A stretch of 64,000 bases of DNA from Dyadobacter pollutisoli (GTDB lineage Bacteria; Bacteroidota; Bacteroidia; Cytophagales; Spirosomataceae): the NCBI RefSeq assembly GCF_026625565.1, contig NZ_CP112998.1, positions 4,652,501 to 4,716,500 on the forward strand, given 5' to 3'. Numbering within the stretch: the stretch's first letter is position 1; each line of letters starts with the position of its first letter. The translations under genes were made by a program, and so were the position numbers. Below are positions 61,745 to 64,000 of the stretch, piece after piece. A model generated the notes under the pieces. It did not search any database. It was not told the origin of the DNA and saw only the letters and a list, made by a program, of their open reading frames with translations.

Positions 61745-64000
61745 CTAGTCACTCTTCAAACTCTCCACCGGATTCATCAATGCCGCTTTGACGCTATGAA
61801 AGCTAACTGTGAGCAATGCTATACCGGCTGCAACCAAGGCGGAAATGGCAAAAATCCACCATTCAATGTCGATGCGGAATGCGAAGTCCTGCAACCACTT
61901 ATCCATAAAATAATAAGCTGCGGGACTTGCGATGACAATGGCGATGAGCACCAGCCGCAGGAAATCTTTGGACAATAAACCTGTGATACTCATCACCGAC
62001 GCGCCCAATACCTTGCGCACACCAATCTCTTTCGTCCGTTGCTCAATGGAGAAAACCGCCAGACCGAACAGCCCGAGGCAGGAAAGAAACACGGACAACA
62101 ATGCAAACAGGGAAGTCAGGCGTGAGGTCAATTCCTCTCTTTGGTAAAAACGGGCGATTTCATCGTCGTAAAAGCTATGCTGAAATACCTGATCGGGGAA
62201 TTGTTTTGACCATACCCTTTCAATATCCTGAATGGTACCGGGGCCCAAATGTGCCAGTTTGACGCCGGCTTGCCTGTATCGTTTCAGCATTGAAAAAATT
62301 ACGGTCGGCTCAATTTCGGTGTACAGATCCGAGTTATTGAAATCGGAGAGCACGCCTACTATCACGCCGGTTTTATCGGCATCCCCGACGAGCAACCGTC
62401 GGTTCAATGCTTCGTCCGGCGATTTCAGGCCCAACGCTTTGACTAGCTTTTGGTTAATCAGCAGTTCACGCAATGTGTCAGAGGCGGCCAGATTCCGTCC
62501 TGCTACCAATTTTAATCCATAAGTTTTGACATAGTTGTTATCTGCGACCCTGGATCTGGCTACGAATTTTTCCCAGTCCCGGTTCTCAAATTTAATACTG
62601 CCTCCGCTGCCCAGCTGGGCGGAAGGCGGCGTCCTGAAAAAAGAAACGGAAGCCACATCCTTCAACCGCATCACCTCATTTGTGAATGTTGCGATCTTAC
62701 CGGATTCCGCGTCAGGAAGATTGATATGCACAACCAGGTCCTTATCCACACCCAGGTCTTTGTTTTTGAGATACCGGGATTGAAGAATAATGACCATTGA
62801 AACCGCGATCATGACAAATGAGATCGCAAATTGGACAACCACCAGGCCTTTTCTGATAGGAAAATGCCCGTTCACATGCTGCCCTGCCAAACCCTTGATC
62901 GCGAGCAGCGGGTTGAAATTCGATATCATGACCGCAGGATAAAACCCGGCCATGGCGACCACGAAAACCAGCAAAATGAGAATGAATATCACAAATCCAA
63001 TGTCCGTGAGGTCGCTGCTTTGAATGTGTATGCCAAGCCAATCGGTGAGTAGCATAGCCATCATACCCGCCAGCGCAATGGCCAAAACAAATGCTATGAT
63101 AGTAAAAAGGGCTGTTTCCTGAATAAATAGCCAGAAAACCTGCGCCTGCGAAACACCCAGCACTTTTCGCACGCCCACTTCTTTTCCTCTTTTAAAAGCC
63201 TGCGCTGTGGAAAGATTAATAAAATTGAAACAGGCAATCAAAACAAGTAATAACCCGACTGAGCCCAGCATAATGATCGTCGAGTACTTGATTTTTCCGC
63301 CGTAGTCAACATTAAAATGGACATCGGCCAGCCCTTGCAAATGATAATGAAACACTTTGCTGTCAGCGCCGTAGTATCTTTTCGAAAAGGCTGGCATTTG
63401 CTTTTCGAACGCCGCCCTATCCTCAGCGGAACGCAGGGTAATGTACGTTTCGCGACCACTGTCGATCCAGCCCCAGTCCTGGTAACCGTATTCCGGGACC
63501 AGTTTTTTCAATGTAGGAAGTGACACGAAGATGTCCTTTTTAAAATCCGTCAGCTCCGGGTAGTCCTTCACAATTCCTGCTACTACTACATTTTCCTGGT
63601 TATTGACCCTGATATACTGTCCTACCGGATTACTTTTTCCAAAATATTTCCGTGCATAGCGTTCCGTCAGCACGGCTGTATTGGGCGCATTCAAAACAGC
63701 CGCATTGCCACTCAGCCATTGATAATCGAATATTTTAAAAAAATCAGGGTTAGTAAAAGCCGCGTTCTCCTTTTCGAGAAACTTCTTCGGGTTTGTATTT
63801 CCGATCGCTATGGTCAGCTCCTTTTGGGCGAGGTAGCTGGCACTTTCCACGTCGCCATACTCTTTTTTAAGCGTTTCATGAAGCAGGTATGCCGATCCCT
63901 TTTCTTTTTCAACGGAGCCGTCTTCCAGATGCAGATCCACCACCACACGATAGGTTCGCGCTGCATTCCGGTGGTAACGGTCTACCCCAAGATGATAAGA
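61745..64000 (-). CDS. FtsX/MacB-like ABC transporter permease (C-terminal 752 residues; 5' end outside the window)
   Basis: The frame is open from the stop at 61745 to the window edge at 64000, and the first residues inside (SYHLGVDRYHRN, then ARTYRVVVDLH) correspond to the loop after helix 1 of the other permeases, so about 40-45 residues are missing. The rest shows the familiar plan: periplasmic domain, FtsX helices with KEVGVRKVLGVSQAQVFWLF near residue 270 of the visible part, second periplasmic domain, and KEIGVRKVLGAS near 662. The stop is 5 bp from element R6. It is the most upstream gene of the minus-strand cluster visible here, so the promoter of that cluster may lie outside. Confidence 0.92.
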   Translation of the reverse strand, partial: SYHLGVDRYHRNAARTYRVVVDLHLEDGSVEKEKGSAYLLHETLKKEYGDVESASYLAQKELTIAIGNTNPKKFLEKENAAFTNPDFFKIFDYQWLSGNAAVLNAPNTAVLTERYARKYFGKSNPVGQYIRVNNQENVVVAGIVKDYPELTDFKKDIFVSLPTLKKLVPEYGYQDWGWIDSGRETYITLRSAEDRAAFEKQMPAFSKRYYGADSKVFHYHLQGLADVHFNVDYGGKIKYSTIIMLGSVGLLLVLIACFNFINLSTAQAFKRGKEVGVRKVLGVSQAQVFWLFIQETALFTIIAFVLAIALAGMMAMLLTDWLGIHIQSSDLTDIGFVIFILILLVFVVAMAGFYPAVMISNFNPLLAIKGLAGQHVNGHFPIRKGLVVVQFAISFVMIAVSMVIILQSRYLKNKDLGVDKDLVVHINLPDAESGKIATFTNEVMRLKDVASVSFFRTPPSAQLGSGGSIKFENRDWEKFVARSRVADNNYVKTYGLKLVAGRNLAASDTLRELLINQKLVKALGLKSPDEALNRRLLVGDADKTGVIVGVLSDFNNSDLYTEIEPTVIFSMLKRYRQAGVKLAHLGPGTIQDIERVWSKQFPDQVFQHSFYDDEIARFYQREELTSRLTSLFALLSVFLSCLGLFGLAVFSIEQRTKEIGVRKVLGASVMSITGLLSKDFLRLVLIAIVIASPAAYYFMDKWLQDFAFRIDIEWWIFAISALVAAGIALLTVSFHSVKAALMNPVESLKSD

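Noticed and set aside
1..64000. Insertion sequences, prophage, tRNA or rRNA genes
   Set aside because: No transposase, integrase or phage gene and no tRNA-like cloverleaf was recognised by eye. A tRNA scan would be needed to be certain.

Overview
The window looks like chromosomal DNA of a Cytophagales bacterium (Bacteroidota; the gene set recalls Dyadobacter/Spirosoma-type genomes, from memory only). Reasons: dimeric-type glycyl-tRNA synthetase, a protein with a type IX secretion C-terminal domain, promoter boxes matching TAnnTTTG, few Shine-Dalgarno sequences, DUF2911/DUF4097/Wzi-type proteins, and large arrays of ~800-residue FtsX/MacB-like permeases.

Layout. 1-900: 5' part of glyQS and a small lipoprotein, both on the minus strand. 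1-16.2 kb: an efflux-type region on the plus strand with three consecutive FtsX permeases (1113-8512), a convergent MFS exporter, then an unknown secreted protein, a membrane-anchored winged-helix regulator, a fourth permease, an ABC ATPase and a TolC-like outer-membrane protein. 16.3-31.2 kb: mostly ordinary genes (two beta-barrel proteins, SGNH lipoprotein, FGGY kinase, RecG, DUF2911, wHTH regulator with membrane partner, DgkA-type kinase, SMP-30, thioredoxin-like protein, L21/L27, NifU-like protein), ending with a protein carrying a DVDDTA motif beside a [2Fe-2S] flavin reductase. 31.6-52.2 kb: LacI regulator, M1 peptidase, LolC/E-like permease, RbfA, DUF6427-like membrane protein, RpiB, LOG protein, HhH protein, DUF4097 protein, GH1 glucosidase, a modular T9SS cargo, an ECF sigma factor, a DUF885-like protein, a CBM9 protein and a serine hydrolase. 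52.4-64 kb: four more FtsX permeases on the minus strand with a Wzi-type gene among them; the last runs off the window.

Two non-coding systems stand out. (1) Six intergenic elements (3506, 16074, 52226, 54833, 59081, 61578) consist of short GCTTTCG/GTCGGC-like words repeated in one orientation, an AT-rich centre, and the same words inverted. Every one lies next to an FtsX permease or the TolC gene, several touching start or stop codons. Two further gaps (22766, 32719) use the same plan with different words. (2) Three control regions (upstream of the permease at 1113, the ATPase at 14079 and the permease at 57344) share a pair of 16-bp palindromes 20-21 bp apart, followed 53-54 bp later by TGGCA and a T-rich -12-like region. 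This resembles an enhancer plus sigma-54 promoter and suggests one regulon joining both permease clusters.

No rRNA, tRNA, CRISPR array, intact insertion sequence or prophage was seen.
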